A stretch of 7,520 nucleotides of DNA from Chloroflexota bacterium (GTDB taxonomy: Bacteria; Chloroflexota; Limnocylindria; Limnocylindrales; CSP1-4): positions 1-7,520 of the forward strand of contig JACCVB010000077.1 of NCBI GenBank assembly GCA_013698385.1, in the 5' to 3' direction. The notes beneath the pieces were generated by a model. That model did not search any database, was not told the DNA's origin, and saw only the letters and a program-made list of their open reading frames with translations. Below, in pieces: positions 1-6,062 of this stretch (position 1 is the first letter of the stretch; each line of letters opens with the position of its first letter). The position numbers and the translations under genes were made by a program.

Positions 1-37
1 GGACGATCGATCACCCGGATCGCCGCGTCGAGTGCGG

Positions 38-43
38 TAGACT
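38..43 (+). promoter_or_regulatory. -10 hexamer TAGACT upstream of the 159-aa gene
   Basis: TAGACT fits the TANNNT -10 consensus and is identical to the hexamer before the gene at 7157. Fourteen bases separate it from the GTG at 58, which would give an untranslated leader of only about 7 bases. No -35 box or Shine-Dalgarno is evident. The assignment is inferred from the pattern repeated at other starts in this window. Confidence 0.5.
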
Positions 44-57
44 CGCGTCAATCCCGA

Positions 58-537
58 GTGAATCCGCCTGAGATCTGCCGTCCCGTGACCGACGCTCCTG
101 CCGCACCCATCGGGCTTGGTCCCCTCCGATCCGCTCCGGACGGGCTGCCGGCACCCGCGCTGCACCCGCCGACGATCGGCGAGTCCGGGGATCCATTCAC
201 GACGATCCGCGTGGTCGATCTGCTGGCTCGCCTGGAACGCGGGACGCCGATCCGCCTGAGCGATATCGCCGACCGGCTGAACGCGATGTACCTGGATTGG
301 CTGTTCCCGATCCCGGTCGTCGCCGACGTCATCCTCCAGCTCCAGGCCAACTGGATGGCGGACTACCGCAACAGCTCCGGGATCGTGCTGGAAGATGGTC
401 CGGCCGGACCGACCCTGACGATCGAGGATTCCAGCCGAGTGGACCCATGGATCGTCCGCCAGGCGCAGCGCGCCGCCGCCTCGTGTACCGAGCGGCTTGC
501 CGAGTTCAGCCGTCGCGACCGACCGTCGGGCGACTGA
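58..537 (+). CDS. Hypothetical protein, 159 aa
   Basis: I do not recognise this protein. Residues 1-45 are rich in Pro, Ala and Gly and probably disordered. Residues 48-130 look folded: a helix (VVDLLARLERG), a stretch reading LSDIADRLNA that resembles the first helices of a winged-helix or helix-turn-helix domain, the aromatic segment MYLDWLFPIP, and a long helix around VILQLQANWM. Residues 131-155 form a basic helix. There is no signal peptide, membrane segment or catalytic motif that I can name. The GTG at 58 was chosen because it follows a -10 hexamer closely; a second in-frame GTG at 85 would remove nine residues. It lies 88 bases upstream of the sulfurtransferase on the same strand, and no separate promoter is visible between them, so the two may be cotranscribed. 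A DNA-binding role is only a guess. Confidence 0.65.
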   Translation: MNPPEICRPVTDAPAAPIGLGPLRSAPDGLPAPALHPPTIGESGDPFTTIRVVDLLARLERGTPIRLSDIADRLNAMYLDWLFPIPVVADVILQLQANWMADYRNSSGIVLEDGPAGPTLTIEDSSRVDPWIVRQAQRAAASCTERLAEFSRRDRPSGD

Positions 538-579
538 GGGACTCAGGCGCAGCCGCCGGCCCGTTCCGTCGTCTCTCCC

Positions 580-606
580 GCATTCGAACCCAGCGCATTC
601 GGACCC
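580..606 (+). repeat. Tandem 12-base direct repeat, 15-base period
   Basis: GCATTCGAACCC (580-591) and GCATTCGGACCC (595-606) match at 11 of 12 positions and are spaced 15 bases apart, just ahead of the Shine-Dalgarno of the sulfurtransferase gene. They could be a two-site binding element in the leader, or chance. No stem is formed by the pair. Confidence 0.35.
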
Positions 607-609
607 CCA

Positions 610-618
610 GGAAGGAAG
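610..618 (+). promoter_or_regulatory. Shine-Dalgarno of the sulfurtransferase gene
   Basis: The purine run GGAAGGAAG ends 7 bases before the ATG at 626. It fixes the start: the reading frame is open further upstream to 497, but that stretch overlaps the previous gene in another frame and has no ribosome site. This is the clearest Shine-Dalgarno in the window and contrasts with the leaderless-looking starts nearby. Confidence 0.75.
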
Positions 619-625
619 TCATCAC

Positions 626-1492
626 ATGAGTCAGCACGGTTACGCCACCGACGACGCGCTCGTCGAGGCCGAGTGGGCGAAGGCCCATCTCGAGGATCCG
701 ACCGTCCGCTTCGTCGAAGTCGATGTCGATACGACGTCCTACGAACAGAGCCACCTGCCGGGCGCCGTCGCCTGGAACTGGACCAGCCAGCTGGCCGACG
801 GCGTCCGCCGCGACATCGCGTCACGCGAGGATTTCAGCGCGCTGCTGTCGCAGTCTGGGATCGGCCCGGACACGACGATCGTGCTGTACGGCGACAACAA
901 CAACTGGTTCGCGGCGTGGGCCTACTGGCAGCTCAAGCTGTACGGCCATGCGGATGTCCGGATCATGAACGGCGGCCGGAAGCTGTGGCTGGATCGGGGA
1001 CTGCCGCTGAGCACGGACGTGCCCTCGTTCGAAGCGAGCGGCTACGAGCTGCCTGAGGCCGACTTCGCGCTCCGGGCGTTTCGCGACGACATCCTGCCGC
1101 GCCTGGACGACCCGGGACTCGCGCTTGTGGACGTCCGCTCGCCGGCCGAGTTCAACGGCGAGATCATCGCGCCCCCCGGCATGAGCGAGACCGCGCAGCG
1201 CGCCGGTCACATCCCGGGCGCCGCCTCCATCCCGTGGGCCCAGACCGTCAAGGAGGACGGGACGTTCAAGGATGCCGACGATCTTCGGGCGCTGTACGAG
1301 GCCAAAGGCATCACCGCGGACAAGGACGTCATCGCCTACTGCCGCATCGGGGAGCGCTCGTCCCACTCGTGGTTCGTCCTGCACGAACTTCTGGGTTACC
1401 AGCGCGTCCGCAACTACGACGGCTCCTGGACGGAGTACGGCAGCCTGATCGGCGCGCCGATCGAGAAGCCCGCGGCCGTCGCCGCCGACTGA
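626..1492 (+). CDS. Thiosulfate sulfurtransferase (two-domain rhodanese)
   Basis: This 288-aa protein transfers sulfane sulfur from thiosulfate (or a related donor) to a thiophilic acceptor such as cyanide or a protein thiol, through a cysteine persulfide; it should be cytosolic. It has the classic tandem rhodanese layout. The N-terminal, catalytically inactive domain (about residues 8-130) has Asp90 where the active Cys would be (LYGDNNNWFAAWAYW). The C-terminal catalytic domain (about 145-280) carries LVDVRSPAEF and the active loop CRIGERSS with nucleophile Cys239. CRxGxR is the loop type of thiosulfate rather than 3-mercaptopyruvate sulfurtransferases. The C-terminal text, with SSHSWFVLHELLG and NYDGSWTEYGSL, closely resembles mycobacterial CysA2/CysA3 (about 277 aa), from memory. 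The start is the ATG with a strong Shine-Dalgarno. No cysteine or sulfate genes lie next to it, so its physiological acceptor is unknown. The gene is intact. Confidence 0.95.
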   Translation: MSQHGYATDDALVEAEWAKAHLEDPTVRFVEVDVDTTSYEQSHLPGAVAWNWTSQLADGVRRDIASREDFSALLSQSGIGPDTTIVLYGDNNNWFAAWAYWQLKLYGHADVRIMNGGRKLWLDRGLPLSTDVPSFEASGYELPEADFALRAFRDDILPRLDDPGLALVDVRSPAEFNGEIIAPPGMSETAQRAGHIPGAASIPWAQTVKEDGTFKDADDLRALYEAKGITADKDVIAYCRIGERSSHSWFVLHELLGYQRVRNYDGSWTEYGSLIGAPIEKPAAVAAD

Positions 1493-1558
1493 AGTCGGGT
1501 CGGTTCGCGTGGCGCCACAGGCGTTCCAACCGACCACGGAACCGGACTCTGGTCGCGT

Positions 1559-1753
1559 TTGGAACGGCCCACACACCCATTCGACCCCGGAACGACCTAC
1601 CAGACGGCGCTCCTTCGCCCGTTGGAACGCTCCTGGCGCCAGGCCAACCTCATGCTGAGCGACCCGGCCCGGTATCTGCGACCGCCGCCCGTGTCCTGGA
1701 GCCGCGATATCGGGATGGTCAACCGCCGCGCCTATCGGCCGTGTTGGCCATGA
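1559..1753 (+). CDS. Candidate small protein, 64 aa (uncertain)
   Basis: This open frame begins at TTG 1559, ends at TGA 1751-1753, and overlaps the last 35 bases of the convergent peptidase gene. Its base use is coding-like: by hand count third positions are about 80% G/C and second positions about 60%, the ordering of real genes here. The text is protein-like, with three Trp and a basic, aromatic tail (SWSRDIGMVNRRAYRPCW). Against it are a weak TTG start, no clear Shine-Dalgarno or -10, and no similarity that I recognise. It lies in the same frame as the sulfurtransferase, with no stop between that gene's TGA and this ORF. It may be a small gene, the remnant of a longer one, or chance. Confidence 0.3.
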   Translation: MERPTHPFDPGTTYQTALLRPLERSWRQANLMLSDPARYLRPPPVSWSRDIGMVNRRAYRPCWP

Positions 1754-2858
1754 CCTCAATGAGTCGATCGTGTGGCAGGGCATGGGCCGTGATCCCGTCC
1801 CGCCCGACGACGGTGGTCGCGGCGACCAGGGCGTTGACGATCGCCTCCTCGGTCGATTCGATGGTGGCGTCGAAGAGTCGATCGATGGCGGCGTCGCCGA
1901 CGGCGCGGACATCGTACGTGCCAAGACTTCTGGGATCCTCGTCATCGACCTCCTGCGGAGGATAGTTGCCGGTGGCGAAGGCGATGAACAGGTCGCCGCT
2001 CGTGTGGCCGCCCGTGCCGCCCATCCGGGCGAGGCCCAGACCGGCTCGCTGGGCGAGTCGCTCGCACTGGTGGGGGAGCAGCGGCGCATCGGTCGCGACG
2101 ACGACGATGATCGACCCCGATCCCGGCGGCGGCGATTTGGGCTGATCGGCCTGGTCCCACGGGCTCGAGACCTTGCTCGTGGGAATGGCCTCGCCGACGC
2201 GCACGCCATCGATCCGGAGCCAGCCGCGCCTGCCGTAATTCGCCTGGACGAGGGCGCCCACCGTCCAGCCACCGGACGCTGCCTCGATCACCCGCGACGC
2301 AGTCCCGATGCCGCCCTTGAATTCGTGGCAGATCATGCCGGTCCCGCCACCGACCGTTCCTTCTTCGACCGGTCCGCTCGCCGCGCTGGCAAGAGCCCCG
2401 TGGAGGTGCTCCGCGCGAACGTGGAAGCCGTTCATGTCGTTGAGCAGCCCGTCGTAGGTCTCGCCGACGACGGGCAGTGACCAGTACGACCCGGTCGGGT
2501 CGGCAGGATCCAGCGACGCGGCTACGAGCGCATCCCGGACGATGCCGACGCTGTGCGTGTTGGTGATCGCGATGGGCGTGGTCAGCTGCCCGGACTCGCG
2601 TACCCACTCGAGGCCGGTCAGCTCGCCGTTCCCGTTCAGCCGGTGGCAGCCGGCGAAGACCGGCTCCTTGCGGCGTTCCATGCCGCGCGCCAGGACGACG
2701 GTCACGCCGGTGCGGATCGGGCCCTGGCCGACTACCAGCGGGCCGTCGCCGGAGATGAGGGTCGTGTGCCCCACGGTCACGCCCCCGACGTCCGTGATGG
2801 CGTTGAGTGGCCCCGGCTGGCCGCGTCCGATCGTGATGCCAAGGTCTCGTGCACGCAT
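1719..2858 (-). CDS. P1 family peptidase (DmpA-like aminopeptidase)
   Basis: This 379-aa protein belongs to peptidase family S58 (P1), N-terminal-nucleophile hydrolases that cleave themselves into alpha and beta chains and then release N-terminal residues from small peptides, amides or esters. DmpA of Ochrobactrum, an L-aminopeptidase/D-esterase, is the type enzyme. Visible hallmarks are the start ITDVGGVTVGHTT, AITNTHSVG (98-105), Tyr135 in VVGETYDG, the GTVGGGTGM loop (167-175), Asn207 in LVQANYG, the cleavage site Gly248-Ser249 in GSGSIIVVVATDAPLLP, and TSGD (286-289), whose Ser287 and Asp289 match the Ser288/Glu290 region of DmpA. Ser249 would be the new N-terminus of the beta chain (about 131 aa). 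Length and motifs indicate an intact enzyme. No signal peptide or transport gene is seen, so it is probably cytosolic. The substrate cannot be told; beta-aminopeptidases such as BapA belong to the same family. The ATG start lies 6 bases behind a -10 hexamer, implying a leaderless mRNA. Confidence 0.94.
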   Translation of the reverse strand: MRARDLGITIGRGQPGPLNAITDVGGVTVGHTTLISGDGPLVVGQGPIRTGVTVVLARGMERRKEPVFAGCHRLNGNGELTGLEWVRESGQLTTPIAITNTHSVGIVRDALVAASLDPADPTGSYWSLPVVGETYDGLLNDMNGFHVRAEHLHGALASAASGPVEEGTVGGGTGMICHEFKGGIGTASRVIEAASGGWTVGALVQANYGRRGWLRIDGVRVGEAIPTSKVSSPWDQADQPKSPPPGSGSIIVVVATDAPLLPHQCERLAQRAGLGLARMGGTGGHTSGDLFIAFATGNYPPQEVDDEDPRSLGTYDVRAVGDAAIDRLFDATIESTEEAIVNALVAATTVVGRDGITAHALPHDRLIEVMANTADRRGG

Positions 2859-2864
2859 CCGCGG

Positions 2865-2870
2865 ACTGTA
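2865..2870 (-). promoter_or_regulatory. -10 hexamer TACAGT of the P1 peptidase
   Basis: Read on the minus strand, TACAGT is followed by six bases and the ATG at 2858, so transcription should begin at or next to the start codon. No Shine-Dalgarno is present. No -35 box is recognisable; that position is occupied by the inverted repeat at 2880-2894. Confidence 0.6.
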
Positions 2871-2879
2871 GCGGGCCGG

Positions 2880-2894
2880 CGGACCGTCGGTCCG
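2880..2894. promoter_or_regulatory. Inverted repeat in the divergent promoter region
   Basis: CGGACC-GTC-GGTCCG has perfect 6-base arms. It lies 9 bases upstream of the peptidase -10, in its spacer/-35 region, and about 43 bases upstream of the pabB -10. The placement suits an operator for the peptidase gene or for both genes. GC-rich DNA yields such dyads by chance, so the call is tentative. Confidence 0.35.
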
Positions 2895-2937
2895 GCCGTG
2901 GCGGTCGCGATCACCGTCGCGGACGTGGGGTCGGCCG

Positions 2938-2943
2938 TATCAT
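2938..2943 (+). promoter_or_regulatory. -10 hexamer TATCAT of the pabBC operon
   Basis: TATCAT is followed by seven bases and the GTG at 2951, the spacing expected of a leaderless transcript. It supports 2951 as the pabB start instead of the earlier in-frame ATG at 2849, which would overlap the divergent peptidase gene and add 34 Arg/Gly-rich residues unlike the family. Confidence 0.6.
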
Positions 2944-2950
2944 CGAGCGC

Positions 2951-4459
2951 GTGATCCCCGTCGGCCCGGATGCGTCCGGTCGTTCGCTCGCGACCGTCGT
3001 GCTGCAACAGCTGCCGGATGAAGTCGCGTCCGCTCGAGCGATCGATGTCGCCGAGGCGTTCCGCGACCTGCCCGGGCTGGTCCTGCTGGAGAGCGCGCGG
3101 CCGGGTCGGAACGCCCGCTGGACCTACCTGTCGGCGGACCCTGCGGCTGTCCTCGAGTCGCCGGCGGCTGGGCCCGATCCGTTCGCCGTCGCGCGGCGAC
3201 TCGTCACGCGCCTCGCCGTCCACCCGCCGGACCACGCCCCGCTGAAACGGCTCGAGACCCCGCTGTTCCTGGGCGGCCTGGTCGGCTTCCTGGGCTACGA
3301 CCTGGGTCACGCGCTGGAACGTCTGCCGGCCCTGACCGACGACGACCAGGGGCTCCCGCCGCTTCGCCTCGCGCTCCACGATTGGGTCCTGGCGTGGGAT
3401 CGGCGGGCGGGTCGCGCCTGGCTGGGTGGTCGAGCGCTGGATAGCGATAGCCGACGCCTGGCTCGACGGCTCGATGATGTCCGGACCCGCCTGGCACGCC
3501 GCTGGACGCTGGCCGCGAAGTCGGCCGACGCCGCCGGCGGCTGGGCCGCGACGGACTCCGGGGCGGCGGACCCCGAGGCCCGTCACGCGGCCCAGGACCG
3601 CCTCCTGCGTTTCACCTCGGGTCGCTCGCGACGGGAGTTCGAGGCCGGCGTGGACGACGTTCGGTCGCACATCGCCCGCGGCGGCATCTATCAGGCCAAC
3701 CTGACCCGTCGGCTGGAGACGCCCTTCGACGACGACCCGTGGCCGCGCTACCGCCGACTGCGGACCGGCGATCCGTCCCTGTTCAGCGCCTACCTTGACC
3801 TCGGAGCATCCCCGGAGACCGGTGCCCCCAGGGCGCTGCTGTCGGCGTCGCCCGAACCGTTCCTGACGGCGGACCCGGAAGGGCGCGTCTCCACGGACCC
3901 GATCAAGGGCACTCGTCCCCGAGGCCGCGACCAGGCCCACGACCGAGCCCTCGCTCGCGAGCTCCTGGGCAGCGCCAAGGACCGCGCCGAGAACGTGATG
4001 ATCGTCGACGTCCTGCGCAACGACCTCGGCCGCGTCTGCGTCCCGGGCAGCGTCCGGGTGCCGCGCCTCTGTCGACTGGAGCGCACGGCCGCCGTCCAGC
4101 ACCTGGTCTCCACCGTGACCGGGCAGCTCGCGCCGGGGCGCGACGCCTTCGACCTGCTGGCGGCGTCGTTTCCGGGTGGCTCGATCACAGGCGCCCCGAA
4201 GATCCGGGCGATGGAGATCCTGGAGGGACTCGAGCCGGTCCGGCGCGGCCCCTACACCGGCGCACTCGGCTGGTTCGGGCCGGATGGGGCGATGCAGACC
4301 AGCATCGTCATCCGCACGTTCGTGGCCGATGGTCGTCGGATGACCCTGCACGTTGGTGGCGGCATCACGTGGCGGAGTGATCCGGCCGCGGAGTGGGATG
4401 AGACGGTGGCCAAGGCAAGGGGGCCGCTGGGCGCCATCGGTGGCGAGGAGATCGAGTGA
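2951..4459 (+). CDS. pabB: Aminodeoxychorismate synthase component I
   Basis: PabB adds ammonia to chorismate to give 4-amino-4-deoxychorismate, the first step from chorismate to p-aminobenzoate and folate; the ammonia comes from a PabA/TrpG glutaminase partner. The protein is 502 aa. The N-terminal domain (about 15-185) has LLESAR, RWTYLSADP and FLGGLVGFLGYDLG. The chorismate-binding domain (about 225-495) has GGIYQANLTRR (244-254), PIKGTRPRG (317-325), AENVMIVDVLRNDLGRV (346-362) with Mg-binding acidic residues, FPGGSITGAPKIRAMEILE (407-425) and GGGI (469-472). Lys319 in PIKGT is the lysine that marks PabB; anthranilate synthase TrpE normally has Ala there (PIAGT). Residues 190-215 are an Ala/Gly-rich linker between the domains. 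The gene overlaps pabC by four bases, confirming the pathway. No pabA lies in the window, so TrpG encoded elsewhere may serve. Confidence 0.95.
   Translation: MIPVGPDASGRSLATVVLQQLPDEVASARAIDVAEAFRDLPGLVLLESARPGRNARWTYLSADPAAVLESPAAGPDPFAVARRLVTRLAVHPPDHAPLKRLETPLFLGGLVGFLGYDLGHALERLPALTDDDQGLPPLRLALHDWVLAWDRRAGRAWLGGRALDSDSRRLARRLDDVRTRLARRWTLAAKSADAAGGWAATDSGAADPEARHAAQDRLLRFTSGRSRREFEAGVDDVRSHIARGGIYQANLTRRLETPFDDDPWPRYRRLRTGDPSLFSAYLDLGASPETGAPRALLSASPEPFLTADPEGRVSTDPIKGTRPRGRDQAHDRALARELLGSAKDRAENVMIVDVLRNDLGRVCVPGSVRVPRLCRLERTAAVQHLVSTVTGQLAPGRDAFDLLAASFPGGSITGAPKIRAMEILEGLEPVRRGPYTGALGWFGPDGAMQTSIVIRTFVADGRRMTLHVGGGITWRSDPAAEWDETVAKARGPLGAIGGEEIE
4445..4450 (+). promoter_or_regulatory. 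Shine-Dalgarno of pabC inside the pabB end
   Basis: GAGGAG ends 5 bases before the GTG at 4456, inside the last codons of pabB. It supports the GTG start and translation coupled to pabB through the GTGA overlap. Confidence 0.65.
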
Positions 4460-5481
4460 CCGGCGAGCCGAACACGGGCGCGAGCGGCGCGGCGGCGTCG
4501 CCCGGAACCAGGTCGGGGCCGGGCCACATCTGGATCGACGGTCAGCTCGTGTCAGCCGACGGCCCGCACCTGTCCGCCTTCGATCGGGGATTCCAGCTCG
4601 GCGACGGGGTGTTCGAGACGCTCCGAGCTCGGGCCGGCCGGGTCACGGAACTCGACGCACATCTAGCTCGCCTCCATCGCTCGGCGGACGGCTTGGAGAT
4701 CGAGCTTCCGGCGGACGTTGATGATCGGATCGCGACGGGGATCGACGCCCTCCTGGCAGCCGAGGGGCTGACCGTCTCCGAAGCCGACGCCTCCGTAAGG
4801 ATCACCGTCTCCCGGGGCGCCTACCTGACCCGCGGCGTCCTCCCGGTCGGCGAACGCGTCGCCGCGACGGTCGTCGTCCAGGCCTGGCCGGTCGTGGAGG
4901 CGCCGGCTTCCCACCTGGAGCGCGGGCTGCGCCTCGTCACCTCCCGGGTCCGGCGCGACCCGCAGGACCCGCTCGCCTCGCTCAAGACGACGTCACGGGC
5001 GGAGTACGTGTACGCCCGCCTGGAGGCTCGACGAGCCGGTGCCGACGACGCCGTCTTCCTGACGATCGACGGCCACCTGTCCGAATCGACCAGCGCCAAC
5101 CTGTTCCTCGTCCGGCGATCGAACGTCGACGGCGAGCCCGGCGACGAGGGTAGCGATGGCGACGCCGAGCCCGCCGGTAACGGCGACCTCGAACTCGCGA
5201 CGCCCTCGCTCGACTGCGCGATCCTGCCCGGCACCACCCGTTCGTGGTTGCTCGATTGGGCCGGCTCCGTCAGCCTGCGTCCGATCGAGACCCAGCTGTT
5301 CCCAGCCGACCTGTCCGCCTCGCGCGAGGCGTTCCTCTCCTCGAGCGTGGCCGGGATCCTGCCCGTGACCTCGTTCGATGGGCAGGCGATCGGCGACGGC
5401 CTGCCCGGGCCCTGGACGCGGCGCGCGCGGGCAGACCGCGAGGCGATGATCCGGGACGCAGGACCGGTGCCCAGCCCGTGA
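4456..5481 (+). CDS. pabC: Aminodeoxychorismate lyase (PLP fold type IV)
   Basis: PabC cleaves 4-amino-4-deoxychorismate to p-aminobenzoate and pyruvate with pyridoxal phosphate. The 341-aa sequence has the class IV aminotransferase/lyase pattern: IWIDGQLVSAD (25-35), FDRGFQLGDGVFETLRA (42-58), the PLP lysine Lys177 in SLKTTSRAEYVYARLEA, Glu210 in LSESTSANLFLV, ILPGTTR (256-262) and the end motif EAFLSSSVAGILPV (291-304). Branched-chain and D-amino-acid aminotransferases share this fold, so the lyase call rests on the overlap with pabB. Two oddities make it longer than the usual 270-290 aa: a disordered N-terminal tail of about 22 residues rich in Gly, Ala and Ser, and an acidic insert at 223-245 rich in Gly, Asp and Glu. 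The insert falls between LFLV and the ILPGTTR strand, where relatives have a short turn. The start is the GTG in the GTGA overlap, with a Shine-Dalgarno 5 bases upstream. It overlaps the next gene the same way. Confidence 0.88.
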   Translation: MTGEPNTGASGAAASPGTRSGPGHIWIDGQLVSADGPHLSAFDRGFQLGDGVFETLRARAGRVTELDAHLARLHRSADGLEIELPADVDDRIATGIDALLAAEGLTVSEADASVRITVSRGAYLTRGVLPVGERVAATVVVQAWPVVEAPASHLERGLRLVTSRVRRDPQDPLASLKTTSRAEYVYARLEARRAGADDAVFLTIDGHLSESTSANLFLVRRSNVDGEPGDEGSDGDAEPAGNGDLELATPSLDCAILPGTTRSWLLDWAGSVSLRPIETQLFPADLSASREAFLSSSVAGILPVTSFDGQAIGDGLPGPWTRRARADREAMIRDAGPVPSP

Positions 5482-6047
5482 CCCGCGACGAGTTGATCCT
5501 GCGGACGCGCCAGCTGGTCGATGAGGGTGAGCGGCTGGCGGCCCAGCCGTCGCTCGGTGCCCTCCAGGTCTGGCTCCAGCTGTCGGACGATCTGCTCGCA
5601 CTCGCGTGGGGCAGCATGGATCGCTACCACCTGGCCTGGCTGATGGTCGGCAAGCCGAAGGGCATCGTCCGCGGCCGCGCGATGACGGCCGATGAGGAGG
5701 CCGACTACGTCCGGGAAGTGGCCACCCAGAAGACCGCCGCGCTGCGGATGAGTCTCGATGCCGTCGACCGACAGGGCATGCCGTTCGTCGGTGAGACCGG
5801 AGGTGTCAGCCCGGGCCCGCCAGCCGACGGCGCGACCGGCGCGATCGAGGGCGATCCCGCCGATCGGCCGACAGCCGACGGTGCGACCGACCCGTCGGGC
5901 AGCGCACCCGACCGGGTGCCGGATCGTTTCGGACTGCCCGCGGACCCGGCCCTGACCGAACGCCTGGCCGAGGCCAGGCGCAGCGCGGAGGCGCATCGAG
6001 ACCACGGGGAGCGGCGCGCACCGCGCCCCGACCGGATGCAGCGATGA
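5478..6047 (+). CDS. Hypothetical protein coupled to pabC, 189 aa
   Basis: I do not recognise this protein. Residues 1-100 look mainly helical: a charged helix (RDELILRTRQLVDEGERL), a Trp-rich helical stretch (LQVWLQLSDDLLALAWGSMDRYHLAWLMVG, residues 29-58), then a basic turn (KPKGIVRGRAM) and an acidic helix (TADEEADYVREVATQKTAAL). Residues 106-152 are a Gly/Pro/Asp/Ala-rich linker holding a duplicated ADGAT motif. Residues 155-178 are a charged helix, followed by an Arg/Pro tail. No signal peptide, convincing membrane segment or catalytic motif is seen. The GTG start overlaps the pabC stop by four bases (GTGA), so it is very probably translated with pabC. Its position in a pABA operon may only mean shared transcription; a folate role is not shown by its sequence. 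It ends 12 bases from the convergent acetyltransferase gene. Confidence 0.75.
   Translation: MTRDELILRTRQLVDEGERLAAQPSLGALQVWLQLSDDLLALAWGSMDRYHLAWLMVGKPKGIVRGRAMTADEEADYVREVATQKTAALRMSLDAVDRQGMPFVGETGGVSPGPPADGATGAIEGDPADRPTADGATDPSGSAPDRVPDRFGLPADPALTERLAEARRSAEAHRDHGERRAPRPDRMQR
5821..5889 (+). repeat. Direct repeat within the coding linker
   Basis: Two 18-base copies (5821-5838 and 5872-5889) match at 17 of 18 positions and lie 51 bases apart, i.e. 17 codons in frame, each encoding ADGAT. They look like a small internal duplication in the low-complexity linker of the 189-aa protein. Confidence 0.6.
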
Positions 6048-6062
6048 CGCGCGGCCGCGTCA
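6045..6062. terminator. Hairpin spanning both convergent stop codons
   Basis: TGACGCG-CGGC-CGCGTCA forms perfect 7-base arms with a 4-base loop. The left arm begins with the TGA of the 189-aa gene, and the right arm ends with the TGA of the minus-strand acetyltransferase gene (TCA as read here). It could act in both directions. It lacks a T tract, so it would not be a classical intrinsic terminator; RNA stabilisation or Rho-dependent ending is as likely. Confidence 0.4.

Noticed and set aside
1632..1643. Perfect 12-base palindrome CCTGGCGCCAGG as an operator or terminator
   Set aside because: It has no loop, lies within a candidate coding stretch, and G/C palindromes of this size are common in such DNA.
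821..2272. Long minus-strand open frame (483 codons) over the sulfurtransferase and the end of the peptidase gene
   Set aside because: It is antisense to the sulfurtransferase, whose motifs are complete, and out of frame with the peptidase. The text is Arg/Ser/Pro-rich with no domain. Long antisense frames are expected at this GC content.
2849..2950. Earlier ATG start for pabB at 2849
   Set aside because: It would overlap the divergent peptidase start, remove both promoters and add 34 Arg/Gly-rich residues not seen in PabB proteins.
2777..4351. Minus-strand open frame of 524 codons opposite pabB
   Set aside because: It is a shadow of pabB: Arg/Gln/Gly-rich text without motifs, while pabB carries every family signature.
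2951..4459. Anthranilate synthase (TrpE) identity for the chorismate enzyme
   Set aside because: PIKGT with Lys319 and the adjacent pabC point to PabB; TrpE would have PIAGT and usually trpG/trpD neighbours.
4821..6005. Minus-strand open frame of 394 codons opposite pabC and the 189-aa gene
   Set aside because: It is an antisense shadow, rich in Arg, Ser and Pro, and conflicts with the clear PLP-lyase gene.
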